From Enterobacter sichuanensis (GTDB taxonomy: Bacteria; Pseudomonadota; Gammaproteobacteria; Enterobacterales; Enterobacteriaceae): a stretch of 54,917 nucleotides of DNA. The stretch is taken from the NCBI RefSeq assembly GCF_002939185.1, contig NZ_POVL01000034.1:1-54917 (forward strand). Direction: 5' to 3'. Numbering within the stretch: position 1 is the first letter of the stretch; every line of letters begins with the position of its first letter. Under the pieces are notes generated by a model. The model was not told the origin of the DNA and ran no database searches. It saw only the letters and a program-made list of their open reading frames with translations. This document shows, one piece after another, positions 17,908-25,208 of the stretch. The translations under genes and the position numbers were made by a program.

Positions 17908-17923
17908 TGCAACTAATGTGCCA
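17908..17923 (-). promoter_or_regulatory. sigma-54 promoter of hpxFGHIJK
   Basis: On the minus strand TGGCAC-ATTAG-TTGCA has GG and GC at the correct 10-base separation and matches every key position of TGGCAC-N5-TTGCW. Start of transcription would be about 12 bases downstream, some 40 bases before the hpxF ATG. Confidence 0.82.
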
Positions 17924-17969
17924 GATAACGCAGCGCAGAGAATTTTCTGTTAACGCCTGATAAAACGCG

Positions 17970-18004
17970 GGCGGGGCGAAAATGTGCCCCATTTTCGCCC
18001 CGCC
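17970..18004 (-). terminator. strong hairpin after hpxU
   Basis: A 15-bp perfect inverted repeat (GGCGGGGCGAAAATG and its complement) with a 5-base loop. On the minus strand it is followed by CGCGTTTTATC, so it may terminate hpxU transcription, though the T-run is short and offset. It lies between the NtrC-like site and the sigma-54 promoter of hpxF. Confidence 0.6.
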
Positions 18005-18008
18005 GTTC

Positions 18009-18025
18009 TGCACCATTTCAATGCA
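18009..18025. promoter_or_regulatory. candidate NtrC enhancer site for hpxF
   Basis: TGCACCATTTCAATGCA compares with the NtrC consensus TGCACCA-N4-GGTGCA with two mismatches. It lies about 90-115 bases upstream of the hpxF -12 element, a normal enhancer distance. Confidence 0.55.
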
Positions 18026-18046
18026 AAGCACCAGCCTGATGCCCCA

Positions 18047-18886
18047 TTATCGTTGTTCCAGTTCATCCAGCTGCTGGTAGAGAGAGGCAATATCGTGAAT
18101 GCGCGGGCGGCCTTTATCGAGGATCTCATGCAGCAAGGCATTTGAAAGCAGGTTGATCAGGCTGTTGACGGACGAATAGCTGTCATAGGCCGAGACGCTG
18201 TCCAGTGGGGCGCAGAGCTGCCAGCTCGCCAGCGGAAACAGGCTGTGGGCCTGCGGCTCGCACATCAGCAGCACCGGAATGCCGCTGCTCTGAAGCTGCT
18301 GCATCAGCGGGCGGATAATGCGCGGGCGGCGGCGAAAGGCCATCATGACCACCAGATCGTCGGGCGTTAAATCCACCAGTTCCTCGCTCAGGCTCTGCCC
18401 CGGCTGCGGCAGCACCAGCACCTGCCCGCGCGCCTGCAGCAGCTGCTGGCGCAGGTGCAGCGCCGCCGGATAGGCGTTACGCATGCCGATGATGACAATG
18501 CGACGCGCCTTCACCATACAGGCCATCGCCTCGGCAAACTGCTGCGCGTCGAGGGCATTAACCCACTGGGTCAGGTTCGCCATCTCCTGCTTGTAGTGGC
18601 GCGCCAGCAGCGTGTTGCCCTGCACCGCGTCGCGGTTGTCGGTAAGCGGCATCCCGCTCTGGCGCAGGGTGCGCAACTCGTCGCGCATGTCCTTATATTT
18701 CTCATAGCCCAGACGCTTAAACAGACGGCTGACGGTCGCTTTCGACACCCCGCTCAGCTGCGCCAGCTCGGCGCTGTTGTAGCCGATCAGGTCGTCAAAA
18801 TGATCGAAAATAAAATCCGCCACCCGCTGCTCCTGCGGCGACAGCGACGGGTATTGTGCTTTCAGACGTTCATCTAACTGTTCCAT
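18047..18886 (-). CDS. hpxU: RpiR-family repressor of the allantoate genes
   Basis: A 279-residue RpiR-type regulator. An N-terminal helix-turn-helix (about 30-65: NSAELAQLSGVSKATVSRLFKRLGY) is followed by a SIS sugar-isomerase-like sensor fold (about 125-250). It lies between hpxF and the divergent hpxW, exactly as hpxU does in the Klebsiella hpxFGHIJK-hpxU-hpxWXYZ cluster, where it is described as a repressor. Shared TGAAAC motifs in the flanking promoters are candidate operators. The effector is unknown from sequence. Confidence 0.9.
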   Translation of the reverse strand: MEQLDERLKAQYPSLSPQEQRVADFIFDHFDDLIGYNSAELAQLSGVSKATVSRLFKRLGYEKYKDMRDELRTLRQSGMPLTDNRDAVQGNTLLARHYKQEMANLTQWVNALDAQQFAEAMACMVKARRIVIIGMRNAYPAALHLRQQLLQARGQVLVLPQPGQSLSEELVDLTPDDLVVMMAFRRRPRIIRPLMQQLQSSGIPVLLMCEPQAHSLFPLASWQLCAPLDSVSAYDSYSSVNSLINLLSNALLHEILDKGRPRIHDIASLYQQLDELEQR

Positions 18887-18899
18887 AGCGCCTCTGTAA

Positions 18900-18910
18900 C
18901 TTTTGTTTCA
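18900..18910. promoter_or_regulatory. candidate HpxU operator before hpxU (autoregulation)
   Basis: Inverted copy of TGAAACAAAAG, 14 bases before the hpxU ATG; identical to the copy in the hpxF leader. Confidence 0.5.
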
Positions 18911-18931
18911 TCACATTTTGCTTTTCATTAT

Positions 18932-18947
18932 ACGTATCATGATACGT
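18932..18947. promoter_or_regulatory. 16-bp perfect palindrome in hpxU-hpxW intergenic region
   Basis: ACGTATCATGATACGT is fully self-complementary. It lies midway between hpxU and hpxW, next to but different from the TGAAAC motifs, so it may bind a second dimeric regulator. Confidence 0.5.
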
Positions 18948-18956
18948 GCCAGTTTA

Positions 18957-18974
18957 CTGAAACTTTTCTTTCAG
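18957..18974. promoter_or_regulatory. candidate HpxU operator before hpxW
   Basis: CTGAAA-CTTTTC-TTTCAG is a perfect 6-bp inverted repeat with a 6-base spacer. It shares TGAAAC with the other two candidate sites and ends 3 bases before the sigma-54-like promoter of hpxW. Confidence 0.55.
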
Positions 18975-18977
18975 AAC

Positions 18978-18993
18978 TGGAACAACTTTTGCA
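18978..18993 (+). promoter_or_regulatory. sigma-54 promoter of hpxWXYZ
   Basis: TGGAAC-AACTT-TTGCA: GG and GC are correctly spaced, with one departure (A for C/T) from the consensus. The expected start is about 25 bases before the hpxW ATG. Confidence 0.72.
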
Positions 18994-19028
18994 GCGCCTT
19001 GTGACCTTCAGGGTTATGAGGACTCTTC

Positions 19029-20612
19029 ATGCACAGTAATGTTTCCACACGCGGAATGGCCGTTGCGCCCCACCATCTTGCCAGCCAGAGCGCGCTGGCG
19101 GTGCTGCGCGAAGGCGGCAGCGCCATCGAAGCGATGGTGGCGGCGGCGGCGACCATCGCCGTGGTTTACCCGCATATGAACGGCCTCGGCGGTGACGGCT
19201 TCTGGCTTATCGTTCCGCCGCAGGGCGAGCCGATCGCCATCGATGCCAGCGGCGCGGCGGGATCGTGCGCGACGCTCGCCGCCTACGACGGGCTGGCACA
19301 TATTCCCCATCGCGGACCTCAGGCGGCGCTCACCGTCGCCGGAACGGTCAGCGGCTGGGACGAGGCACTTAAGGTCTCACGTGAAATGACCGGTAAATCG
19401 CTGCCGCTGCCCCGCCTGCTGACCGACGCCATTGAGTATGCGCAACACGGCACGCCGGTCACGCCCTCTCAGGCTCACGCCACGGCGAGTAAATTCGACG
19501 AGCTGAAAGATATCCCCGGTTTTGCGGAAACCTGGCTGGTGAACGGTCAGCCGCCAGAGGTCGGGAGCCGCTTTTATCAACCGGCGATGGCGTCCACCCT
19601 TAAGCGGCTGGCGGAGGACGGGCTGGACAGCTTCTATCGCGGTCCGCTGGCGGAGGTGCTGGCGCACGGTATGGAGGCGCTGGGCCTGCCCGTGACGCTG
19701 GCCGATTTACACGCCCACGCAGCCCGGCGCACCACGCCGCTGACGCTGCAGCATCAGCAGGGGGAGGTGTTTAACCTCGCCCCGCCGACCCAGGGGCTGG
19801 TCTCGCTGGCGATCCTCGGCATCACCGACCGGCTGAACATGGCGGACGCCGACGACGCCGACACCCTTCACCGCATTGTTGAAGCCACCAAGCTGGCCTT
19901 TGGCCTGCGCGATGCCCATATCACCGACCCGCGCGAGCTGAAAACCGATATTCAGCGCCTGCTGGACCCCGCTGCCCTTCAGGTGCTTGCCGACAGGGTT
20001 GACGACAGCCGCGCCGCCCCGTGGGGAGCCGGCAAAGGCCCCGGCGATACGGTGTGGATGGGGGTGATGGACAGCAGCGGCCTGGCCGTGTCGTTTATTC
20101 AGAGCATTTATCACGAATTCGGCAGCGGCGTGGTGCTGCCCGATACCGGCATCGTCTGGCAGAACCGCGGCGCCTCTTTCAGTCTCGATCCCAATCATCT
20201 TTTAGCCCTCGCGCCGGGTAAACAACCGTTCCATACCCTCAACCCGGCGGCGGCACGTCTTAAGGATGGGCGGGTGATGGTCTACGGCTCAATGGGCGGC
20301 GACGGACAGCCGCAAACCCAGGCCGCCCTCTTTACCCGCTACGTGGTTCAGGGCGTGCCGCTGCAGGAGAGCATCTCCCGCCCGCGCTGGCTGCTGGGGC
20401 GCACCTGGGGACAAACCTCGGACACCTTAAAACTGGAGGGCCGTTTTTCTCCCGAGACTGTCGCACGCCTGCAGGGGCTCGGTCACGACGTGGAGCTGTT
20501 CCCGGACTTTAGCGAAGCCATGGGCCACGCGGGTGCGATAGTACGCCACCCGAACGGGTTGTTTGAAGGCGCGTTCGACCCACGCAGCAACGGCGCCGCC
20601 ACCGGATTCTGA
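19029..20612 (+). CDS. hpxW: oxamate amidohydrolase (gamma-glutamyltransferase-like)
   Basis: A 527-residue Ntn-hydrolase of the gamma-glutamyltransferase fold that self-cleaves into two chains. The new N-terminal catalytic residue is Thr341 in GPGDTVWMGVMDSSG, which gives chains of about 340 and 187 residues. No signal peptide, unlike true periplasmic GGT. Klebsiella HpxW hydrolyses oxamate to oxalate and ammonia, the last nitrogen-releasing step of urate breakdown. It is first gene of hpxWXYZ; hpxX begins 10 bases after its stop. Confidence 0.9.
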   Translation: MHSNVSTRGMAVAPHHLASQSALAVLREGGSAIEAMVAAAATIAVVYPHMNGLGGDGFWLIVPPQGEPIAIDASGAAGSCATLAAYDGLAHIPHRGPQAALTVAGTVSGWDEALKVSREMTGKSLPLPRLLTDAIEYAQHGTPVTPSQAHATASKFDELKDIPGFAETWLVNGQPPEVGSRFYQPAMASTLKRLAEDGLDSFYRGPLAEVLAHGMEALGLPVTLADLHAHAARRTTPLTLQHQQGEVFNLAPPTQGLVSLAILGITDRLNMADADDADTLHRIVEATKLAFGLRDAHITDPRELKTDIQRLLDPAALQVLADRVDDSRAAPWGAGKGPGDTVWMGVMDSSGLAVSFIQSIYHEFGSGVVLPDTGIVWQNRGASFSLDPNHLLALAPGKQPFHTLNPAAARLKDGRVMVYGSMGGDGQPQTQAALFTRYVVQGVPLQESISRPRWLLGRTWGQTSDTLKLEGRFSPETVARLQGLGHDVELFPDFSEAMGHAGAIVRHPNGLFEGAFDPRSNGAATGF

Positions 20613-20622
20613 GGAGAAAATA

Positions 20623-20811
20623 ATGAACGACGTACAAGCTGAGTGGCACGCCTATCTGGCGCAAATGGAGTCCGTGCTTGGCATTGCGCTGGATGAGGCC
20701 CGCCGCGCCGAGCTGCATCTGCAGTTCAGCCGCATTGCCGGCATGGCCGCGCCGCTGATGGCGCTACCGCTCGACGACCGTCTGGAGATTGCAGGAGTGT
20801 ATAAAGCATGA
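20623..20811 (+). CDS. hpxX: small DUF4089/AtzG-like subunit
   Basis: A 62-residue protein starting MNDVQAEWHAYLAQMESVLGIAL with AGGAGA 6 bases upstream. Length and pattern resemble AtzG (DUF4089), the small partner that stabilises the amidase AtzE. Its position directly before, and 4 bases overlapping, the AtzE-like hpxY supports a subunit role. No catalytic residues are recognisable. Confidence 0.85.
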   Translation: MNDVQAEWHAYLAQMESVLGIALDEARRAELHLQFSRIAGMAAPLMALPLDDRLEIAGVYKA

Positions 20812-22205
20812 CGCTACACGAGATGAGTATCAGCGACATTCAGCAGGCGCTCAGCGCAGGCGAGCTGAGCGCCCGCGAGATCGCCCGCCAGACGCTGGAG
20901 ACGATTGCGAAGGTTAACCCGCAGATCAACGCCTGGACCACGGTGACGCAAGCGCGCATGCTCGCCGAGGCGGACAATATCGACACCCTGCGCCGCGAAA
21001 AGCGTCCGCTGCCGCCGCTGGCGGGCGTGCCCTACGCGGTGAAAAACCTGTTTGACGTTGCCGGCCACACCACTCTCGCCGGGGCTGAACTGTTCAGCCA
21101 GCGCCCTGCCGCAGCCGCTGACGGCTTCGCGGTGCGCCAGCTGCGCAGCGCGGGTGGGCTGCTGACCGGCATGGTGAATATGGACGCCTACGCCTACGGC
21201 TTTACCACCGAAAACAGCCACTACGGCACGACGCGTAACCCGCACGACCTGACGCGCATTGCGGGCGGTTCATCCGGCGGTTCGGCCGCCGCCGTGGCCG
21301 CCGGGCTGGTGCACTTTTCGCTCGGCACCGACACCAACGGTTCGATACGCGTCCCGGCCTCCCTGTGTGGGATCTATGGCCTGAAGCCCACCTTTGGTCG
21401 CCTGTCGCGCTCCGGCAGCCATCCCTTTGTCGCCAGCCTGGATCATATCGGCCCCTTCGCCCGTCGGGTGGGCGATCTGGCCTCCGTGTACGACGCGCTG
21501 CAGGGGCGGGACAGCAGCGATGGTTTTCAGGCAGAACATCCGCATGAACAGACGCGTCCCCTGCTCGACCGCGGCCTGGAGGGCCTGCGCTGCGCGGTGC
21601 TCGGCGGCTACTTCACCACCTGGTGTGACGCCCAGGCCAGAGATGCCGTGGCGCGGGTGGCGAAGGCGCTCGACGTGCAGGATGAACTGCACTTCCCGGA
21701 GGCCGAACTGGCGCGCGCCGCGGCGTTTATCATCAGCGCCTCCGAAGGGGGAAATCAGTACCTGCCCGCGCTTCGCCGTGAGCCGGAGCGTTTTGAGCCG
21801 CACTCCCGCGAGCGGCTGCTGGCAGGGGCGATGATCCCCTCCGCCTGGTACATTCAGGCCCAGCGGTTTCGCGCGCATGCCCGGCAGGCGTTTAAGACCC
21901 TCTTCGCGCAGGCCGACGTGCTGATCGCCCCGGCCACCCCGCGCAGCGCCACGCTGGCGGGCGAGCAAACCATGGAGATTAACGGCCAGCCGCTGCCGAT
22001 TCGCGCCAGCATGGGGATGCTGACCCAGCCGATTTCGTTTTTAGGCCTGCCCGTGACCACCGTACCGCTGCGCACCGCGCAGGGAATGCCCATTGGCCTG
22101 CAGCTCATTGCCGCGCCGTTTAACGAGCAGGCCTGCCTGCGCGTCGCGCGCGTGCTGGAGGAGAATGGAATCACCGATGCCCGCCCGGCGGAGGTAGCGG
22201 TATGA
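20808..22205 (+). CDS. hpxY: amidase-signature hydrolase, AtzE-like
   Basis: A 465-residue amidase-signature enzyme. The Ser-cisSer-Lys triad is visible as Lys79 (VPYAVKNLFD), Ser155 (AGGSSGGSAAA) and Ser179 (DTNGSIRVPAS). AtzE-type enzymes hydrolyse 1-carboxybiuret in the cyanurate pathway; here the neighbours point to a ureide such as oxalurate. It overlaps hpxX and hpxZ by ATGA junctions. The substrate is not established from sequence. Confidence 0.87.
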   Translation: MTLHEMSISDIQQALSAGELSAREIARQTLETIAKVNPQINAWTTVTQARMLAEADNIDTLRREKRPLPPLAGVPYAVKNLFDVAGHTTLAGAELFSQRPAAAADGFAVRQLRSAGGLLTGMVNMDAYAYGFTTENSHYGTTRNPHDLTRIAGGSSGGSAAAVAAGLVHFSLGTDTNGSIRVPASLCGIYGLKPTFGRLSRSGSHPFVASLDHIGPFARRVGDLASVYDALQGRDSSDGFQAEHPHEQTRPLLDRGLEGLRCAVLGGYFTTWCDAQARDAVARVAKALDVQDELHFPEAELARAAAFIISASEGGNQYLPALRREPERFEPHSRERLLAGAMIPSAWYIQAQRFRAHARQAFKTLFAQADVLIAPATPRSATLAGEQTMEINGQPLPIRASMGMLTQPISFLGLPVTTVPLRTAQGMPIGLQLIAAPFNEQACLRVARVLEENGITDARPAEVAV

Positions 22206-22588
22206 TGAATCACGATGACATCAACCTCCCGTGGGTGGTGGCGGAAGTGACGGCCGCCTTTTACCGCTATGAAGACGCGCTGGTGAGCAACAACATTGCG
22301 GTACTGGACGAGCTGTTCTGGCACGACAAAAACACGGTGCGTCTGGGGGCGGGTGAAAATCTCTATGGGATTGATGAAATCCGCGCCTTTCGCGCGGCGC
22401 GCCCTGCCGCCGGGCTGCAGCGGACGCTGCGTCACACCATCATCACCACCTTCGGGGAGGATTATGCCGTGTGCAGCACCGAATTTACCCGCGAGGGCAC
22501 GCAGCGCATTGGCCGCCAGCAGCAGACGTGGGTGCGGTTTGCCTACGGGTGGCGGATTGTGGCGGCGCAGGTGAGTGTGATGGCGTAG
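22202..22588 (+). CDS. hpxZ: AtzH-like protein (DUF3225, NTF2/SnoaL fold)
   Basis: A 128-residue protein of the AtzH-like family with SnoaL/NTF2-like pattern (FYRYEDALVSNNIAVLDELFWHD at the start, WRIVAAQVS at the end). AtzH acts on 1,3-dicarboxyurea in the cyanurate pathway. It is translated from an ATGA overlap with hpxY and is last in hpxWXYZ. Its role in ureide catabolism is inferred. Confidence 0.85.
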   Translation: MMNHDDINLPWVVAEVTAAFYRYEDALVSNNIAVLDELFWHDKNTVRLGAGENLYGIDEIRAFRAARPAAGLQRTLRHTIITTFGEDYAVCSTEFTREGTQRIGRQQQTWVRFAYGWRIVAAQVSVMA

Positions 22589-22595
22589 GGCCACC

Positions 22596-22643
22596 GGGCC
22601 AACGTTGGCCCTTAGGCCGGGTAAGGCGCAGCCGCCACCCGGC
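22596..22643. repeat. palindrome plus REP element after hpxZ
   Basis: GGGCCAACGTTGGCCC (22596-22611) is a perfect 16-bp palindrome, immediately followed by one REP unit (22614-22643; AGGCCGGGTAAGGCGCAG…CACCCGGC). It lies between the convergent ends of hpxZ and hpxB. Confidence 0.8.
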
Positions 22644-22657
22644 TAAACACGGCACAC

Positions 22658-23590
22658 TTACTTCTGAAACGGATGCACCTCCCGCCAGTGATCGGCAATC
22701 TGCTGGCGGGTACAGACCCACACCCGCTCATGCTGCTGCACGTAATCAAGGAAACGCTGCAGCGCGCGAAAACGCCCAGGGCGCCCCAGCAGGCGGCAGT
22801 GCATGCCGATGGACATCATCTTCGGCGCGCGTTCCCCCTCTTCGTACAGCACATCAAAGCTGTCCTTCAGGTACATATAAAATTGCTCGGCGGTATTAAA
22901 CCCCTGCGCGGTGGCGAAGCGCATGTCGTTCGCATCCAGCGTGTAGGGCACAATCAGGTGCGGTTTGCGGGTGCCGTCGCTGCAGGCCACTTCCGTCCAG
23001 AAGGGTAAGTCGTCACCATAGTAGTCGCTGTCGTAATCAAAGCCGCCGTGCTCCACCACCAGCTGACGCGTATTAGGGCTGTCGCGCCCGGTGTACCAGC
23101 CGGTGGGTGGCTTGCCGAACAGATCGGTCAGAACATGCACCGCTTTCTGCAGGTGTTCACGCTCCTGGCTAATATCCATGTTCTGATAGTGGATCCAGCG
23201 CCAGCCGTGGCTGACCACGTCGTAATCCGCTGACTTAATCGCCTCAACGATTTCCGGATGACGCGCCAGCGCCATCGCCACGCCAAAAACCGTCAGCGGC
23301 AGGCCACGCTTTTGAAATTCATTGTGGATCCGCCAGAACCCGGCGCGGCTGCCGTATTCGTAGAGGGAGTCCATCGACATATGTCTGTCCGGGTAGCTGG
23401 CCGCACCGATGATGTCCGACAGGAACTGCTCCGACCCGGCATCGCCATGCAGAACGTGGTTTTCCGCCCCCTCTTCATAATTGAGCACAAACTGCACCGC
23501 GATGCGCGCCTGATTCGGCCACTGCGCGTGCGGCGGGTTGCCCGCGTAACCGCGCAGATCCCGCGGGTAATCCTGTTCAAATAGCGCCAT
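22658..23590 (-). CDS. hpxB: allantoinase, PuuE (polysaccharide-deacetylase) type
   Basis: A 310-residue NodB-fold hydrolase of the PuuE type, which opens the allantoin ring to allantoate; it is unrelated to the zinc amidohydrolase AllB. Landmarks: YPRDLRGYAGNPPHAQWPNQARIAVQFVLNYEEG at the start, YEYGSRAGFWR and DVVSHGWRW. The start at 23590 has GAGGAGA about 6 bases upstream; the longer open frame runs antisense-like into hpxA and is ignored. It is last in hpxSAB. Confidence 0.9.
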   Translation of the reverse strand: MALFEQDYPRDLRGYAGNPPHAQWPNQARIAVQFVLNYEEGAENHVLHGDAGSEQFLSDIIGAASYPDRHMSMDSLYEYGSRAGFWRIHNEFQKRGLPLTVFGVAMALARHPEIVEAIKSADYDVVSHGWRWIHYQNMDISQEREHLQKAVHVLTDLFGKPPTGWYTGRDSPNTRQLVVEHGGFDYDSDYYGDDLPFWTEVACSDGTRKPHLIVPYTLDANDMRFATAQGFNTAEQFYMYLKDSFDVLYEEGERAPKMMSIGMHCRLLGRPGRFRALQRFLDYVQQHERVWVCTRQQIADHWREVHPFQK

Positions 23591-23607
23591 CGCGTCTCTC
23601 CTCACCT

Positions 23608-24348
23608 TTAAAATGGATTCAATGCCTGAAATTGTCCGCTTAACGCTTTGTTTTCCGGGAACGCCAGGTCCCCGTGCTTGCTGGTCGACAGCCCCAGCGC
23701 CACCAGCGACTCCACCATCTTCACCGCCGCGCTGACGCCGTCGATCACCGGTACGCGCAGCTCGCGCGTCAGCTCCTGCGCCAGCGTCGCCATTCCGCCG
23801 CAGCCCAGCACAATGGCGCCGCAGCCATCCTCTTTCAGTGCCTGTATACAGCGGGCACGCACCTTCTCCTGCGCCAGACCGGAGCCGTCTTCCAGCGCCA
23901 GCACCGGGAGATCGATGGCGTGCAGCGCCGCACAATGATCCTGAAAGCCATACTGGTGCAGCAGATGACGGGCAATGATCAGCGTGCGCGGCAGCGTGGT
24001 GACCACCGAGAAGCGCGTCGCCACCAGCGTGGCCATATGCATGGCGGCTTCAGCGATGCCGACTACCGGCCCCTGCGCCAGCTCGCGCGCCGCCAGCAGA
24101 CCCGGATCGCCAAAGCAGGCGATGACGTGACCGTGCACGCCCTGCTGCCTGCCGAGTTTGACCTGTTCGAGAACCCCCACCGCGGCGATAGCCTCATCAA
24201 AGTGGCCTTCTATTGAGGGCACGCCTGCACTGGGGCAGACCGCGAGGATTTCCGTGCCCGGTGCGGCCACCGCACGCGCCGCCGCGCCGATGGTTTCCGT
24301 CATCGCCAGGCTGGTGTTGGGGTTGATCACTTGTATACAGACTGACAT
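23608..24348 (-). CDS. hpxA: allantoin racemase
   Basis: A 246-residue Asp/Glu/hydantoin racemase-family enzyme that interconverts the allantoin enantiomers. The start is IQVINPNTS; the two catalytic cysteines are Cys78 (VIACFGDPG) and Cys183 (VLGCGGMA), one residue off those of Klebsiella HpxA as I recall them. The start codon overlaps the hpxS stop (TAATG). It lets both forms reach the stereospecific downstream steps. Confidence 0.92.
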   Translation of the reverse strand: MSVCIQVINPNTSLAMTETIGAAARAVAAPGTEILAVCPSAGVPSIEGHFDEAIAAVGVLEQVKLGRQQGVHGHVIACFGDPGLLAARELAQGPVVGIAEAAMHMATLVATRFSVVTTLPRTLIIARHLLHQYGFQDHCAALHAIDLPVLALEDGSGLAQEKVRARCIQALKEDGCGAIVLGCGGMATLAQELTRELRVPVIDGVSAAVKMVESLVALGLSTSKHGDLAFPENKALSGQFQALNPF

Positions 24349-25064
24349 TACGACTCCTTGTGGCCGGCGAACAGCCGGGCAAAATCAGGCAGGCACTCAC
24401 CCGCCCGCTCGAAGCAGAGGCTGGCGACGATATGTTCAAAATGGTGCATTAAGGCATCACTTAGCGGCTGGAGCGCCTTCTGGCGCAGCAGATCCACCAG
24501 CTGTTCGTGATCGTTGCAGCGGCAGCCCTGACGCCACGGCGCCCCCCAGGTGGCAATCACCAGCGAGGAGCGCTGGCTCAGGCCGGTCACCATCTCCGTC
24601 AGCACCTGATTGCCGGAGATGGCCTGCAGCTGAATGTGAAAATTAGCGGAGTGGCGGATCGCCGCCGGACCGTCGTAGGCCTCGTGGGCCTGCTGCTCCT
24701 GGCGAATAATGGCCTCCAGCGCGGCAAGATGCGGCGACTGACAGTGCGCCAGCACGTCCGGCAGGTTGGCAACCTCCAGCAGCGCGCGGGTGCGGAAGAT
24801 GTGCCGCGCCTCTTCGACCGTCGGGCTGGCAACGTATGCACCACGCCTGGGCGTTAAGGTGACCATTTGCACAGCGGCGAGTCGCTGCAGCACCTTGCGG
24901 ATGCCCGTACGACTCACGCCAAACACCTCCGCCAGCGCCTCTTCCGGCAATTTGCTTCCCGGCAGCAGCTGATGTTCGACAATCGCGGTCATCAGCGCCT
25001 GGAAGATGGATTCGTCTTTGTCATGCAGGTCTGGCGCGGTCTGCAGGGCATGTATGTTGTTCAT
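24348..25064 (-). CDS. hpxS: GntR-family (FCD) regulator of allantoin genes
   Basis: A 238-residue GntR/FCD regulator: winged helix-turn-helix at about 20-85 (GSKLPEEALAEVFGVSRTGIRKVLQRLAAVQ…PRRGAYVA) and a helical FCD ligand domain (about 90-220). It heads the hpxSAB operon and is divergent from the permease hpxC. TTGTATACAA-like boxes in the shared promoter are typical FCD-type operators. Ligand unknown; allantoin is plausible. Confidence 0.88.
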   Translation of the reverse strand: MNNIHALQTAPDLHDKDESIFQALMTAIVEHQLLPGSKLPEEALAEVFGVSRTGIRKVLQRLAAVQMVTLTPRRGAYVASPTVEEARHIFRTRALLEVANLPDVLAHCQSPHLAALEAIIRQEQQAHEAYDGPAAIRHSANFHIQLQAISGNQVLTEMVTGLSQRSSLVIATWGAPWRQGCRCNDHEQLVDLLRQKALQPLSDALMHHFEHIVASLCFERAGECLPDFARLFAGHKES

Positions 25065-25097
25065 TCACCACTCCGAATTTTACTTTCCGTTATCGAA

Positions 25098-25129
25098 TCG
25101 TATACATAAAAATAAAATATTGCATACAA
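25098..25129. promoter_or_regulatory. two candidate HpxS boxes between hpxS and hpxC
   Basis: TCGTATACAT (25098-25107) and TTGCATACAA (25120-25129) resemble the palindrome TTGTATACAA and are 22 bases apart centre to centre, about two helical turns. Perfect TTGTATACAA also occurs inside hpxC (25834-25843). Confidence 0.5.
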
Positions 25130-25141
25130 GATTTATTATTT

Positions 25142-25157
25142 TGGCCTGGATCCTGCA
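25142..25157 (+). promoter_or_regulatory. weak sigma-54-like promoter of hpxC
   Basis: TGGCCTGGATCCTGCA keeps GG and GC at the correct spacing but departs from the consensus at three positions. It lies 52 bases before the hpxC ATG. Confidence 0.35.
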
Positions 25158-25208
25158 ACACCGTTTGCACTCCCACTCAACGGGTTTTCATTCACAGGAG
25201 CAGGTTTC

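Noticed and set aside
23842..23851. CTGTATACAG palindrome inside hpxA as an HpxS operator
   Set aside because: A mid-gene 10-mer with changed end bases; too likely by chance to list as a site.
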